From assembly GCF_001277345.1 (NCBI RefSeq), contig NZ_LIUT01000001.1, positions 2,813,699 to 2,877,698 on the forward strand: a stretch of DNA of 64,000 nucleotides. Direction: 5' to 3'. The position numbers were made by a program, and so were the translations under genes. Every line of letters starts with the position of its first letter. The stretch's first letter is position 1. The stretch comes from Paenibacillus solani. Its GTDB lineage: Bacteria; Bacillota; Bacilli; Paenibacillales; Paenibacillaceae. This document shows, piece by piece, positions 63,054 to 64,000 of the stretch. The notes below the pieces were generated by a model. It was given only the letters and a program-made list of their open reading frames with translations. It was not told where the DNA came from and made no database searches.

Positions 63054-63950
63054 CTACGCATCCCCCCGAATCTTGATTTCTTCAGAAATCAGCTCCACCA
63101 GCGTGTTGGCCATAATGATACCTGCTGTTTTTGGAGCCACGATTCCGGGTAGTCCGGGTGCGAGCATGGCTTTGATTCCCCGTTTCTCGGCATAGCGAAA
63201 ATCGCATCCGCCAGGTGCGGAGGCGAGATCGATAATGACGGCCTCCCGAGGCATTTTTGAGATGATTTGTGCTGTGACTATCATAGTTGGAATCGTATTA
63301 AAAAGCAAGTCAATATCCGACACAAAGGACCCCAAATCCCTTATCATGAAGGGCTTCCAGCCCATCTCTTCGGCCCTTGCATAATGCTCTGATCTACGTA
63401 CTCCCATCCTGATTTTGGCACCCAATCCCTGCAGACTGCGAGCCATGGTGAATCCTGTACGGCCCATACCGAGGACCATGCTAGTTGATCCGTGGATCGT
63501 AAAATCGGTATTTTGGATTGCCATCATCAGTGCCCCTTCCGCTGTCGGAATGGAATTATAGATGGCGACATCGTCCCTCTCCAAAATCTCTACCAGCTTG
63601 ATCTTATATTTGTCACATAGCGAGCGCAAATAAGGTTTCGCCATGCCAGTATAGATCACACCATGTCCGGGCATCGCTGCGATATGCTCCTCCTGCAGTC
63701 TAAGCGCCCCTTCAGAGAAGAGCGCGCTGACACGGCCCTCATCATCACATCCCACGACAGGCAGAATTAGAGCATCAGCCCCCGATAACAGCTCTGGCGT
63801 AAGCGGCTCCCGCGTCACTCCCTGAAAAGAATCCTGCAATTTCTCAAACCCGGTGATCATGACAGAGGCATCCATCTCAGCACATTTGCGAATGACTTCA
63901 ATTTGCCTTGCGTCTCCTCCAACAAAGACGGTCCGGACTCCAGTCAGCAT
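63054..63950 (-). CDS. dpaA: Dipicolinate synthase subunit A
   Basis: About 298 residues, close to B. subtilis SpoVFA. The dehydrogenase-like nucleotide-binding motif is LGMGRTGFTMARSLQGLGAK near 158, and TVFVGGDARQIEVIRK opens the protein. ATG 63950 is preferred (AAAGGAGCG upstream). The frame continues to 63992, which would place the ribosome-binding site inside it. It produces the DPA that dehydrates the spore core, with DpaB. Confidence 0.95.
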   Translation of the reverse strand: MLTGVRTVFVGGDARQIEVIRKCAEMDASVMITGFEKLQDSFQGVTREPLTPELLSGADALILPVVGCDDEGRVSALFSEGALRLQEEHIAAMPGHGVIYTGMAKPYLRSLCDKYKIKLVEILERDDVAIYNSIPTAEGALMMAIQNTDFTIHGSTSMVLGMGRTGFTMARSLQGLGAKIRMGVRRSEHYARAEEMGWKPFMIRDLGSFVSDIDLLFNTIPTMIVTAQIISKMPREAVIIDLASAPGGCDFRYAEKRGIKAMLAPGLPGIVAPKTAGIIMANTLVELISEEIKIRGDA

Positions 63951-64000
63951 GGAAGGCCTCGCTCCTTTCTTCAAACCAATGTATAGACCCATCTTATGCC

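Overview
The window is typical of a Paenibacillus-like, endospore-forming Firmicute. Base composition is moderate. Ribosome-binding sites are strong (GGAGG-type), and GTG and TTG starts are common. It carries spoVS, dpaA/dpaB, sleB and a SpoIIIE/FtsK translocase. From about 34.5 kb to the right end the gene order follows the Bacillus subtilis ymc-ymd-recA-ymf-spoIIIE-dap-spoVF region. The species cannot be fixed from sequence alone.

Layout. 1-5.2 kb (minus): left part of a type VII secretion locus, with an EsaB/YukD ubiquitin-like protein, an EccC-like EssC ATPase without FHA domains, and a truncated third gene. 5.5-10.5 kb (plus): small ORFs, a PadR/HAAS/DUF4097 operon, azoreductase, a YpdA-like bacillithiol-disulfide reductase and a DUF441 membrane protein. 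10.7-14.2 kb (plus): a five-gene cluster of UbiA-type phosphoribosyl-polyprenyl synthase, HAD phosphatase, two overlapping SMR/EamA half-transporters and a large polytopic membrane protein. I read it as a lipid-linked pentose pathway for envelope glycosylation. 14.3-22.1 kb: a homodimeric-type ABC exporter, small enzymes, then a BmrCD-like heterodimeric exporter behind a leader peptide and an intrinsic terminator (attenuator). 22.1-22.7 kb: a 600-bp non-coding block with large palindromes. 22.7-34.4 kb: mixed functions, namely an SLH/PrcB protein, a HEPN-like protein, a two-gene ABC transporter, a ROK regulator, a copper-storage protein, a COG0523 GTPase, MoaB, a lipoprotein, a quinone reductase, and an NAD-salvage operon (Nudix/NrtR-like, pncA, pncB).

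34.5-64 kb (all minus): ricA, miaB, pduL, an M19 dipeptidase, spoVS, ymdB, rny, recX, recA, cinA, pgsA, yajQ, rodZ-like, ymfK, ymfJ, ymfI, ymfH, ymfF, sleB, ftsK/spoIIIE, ylzJ, tepA, rnj, dapA, dapG, dpaB and dpaA. This block joins RNA turnover (RNase Y, RNase J), DNA repair (recA with a LexA box), chromosome translocation, phospholipid synthesis and the diaminopimelate/dipicolinate branch that feeds peptidoglycan and the spore core. Readable control sites include a LexA box plus promoter at recA, a sigma-H-type promoter at spoVS, a sigma-G-type promoter at sleB, and many intrinsic terminators.

Most promising for follow-up are the lipid-linked pentose cluster, the BmrB-like attenuator, the palindromic block at 22.2-22.7 kb and the NAD-salvage operon with its candidate operator. 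No tRNA, rRNA, CRISPR array, intact insertion sequence or classical metabolite riboswitch was recognised.
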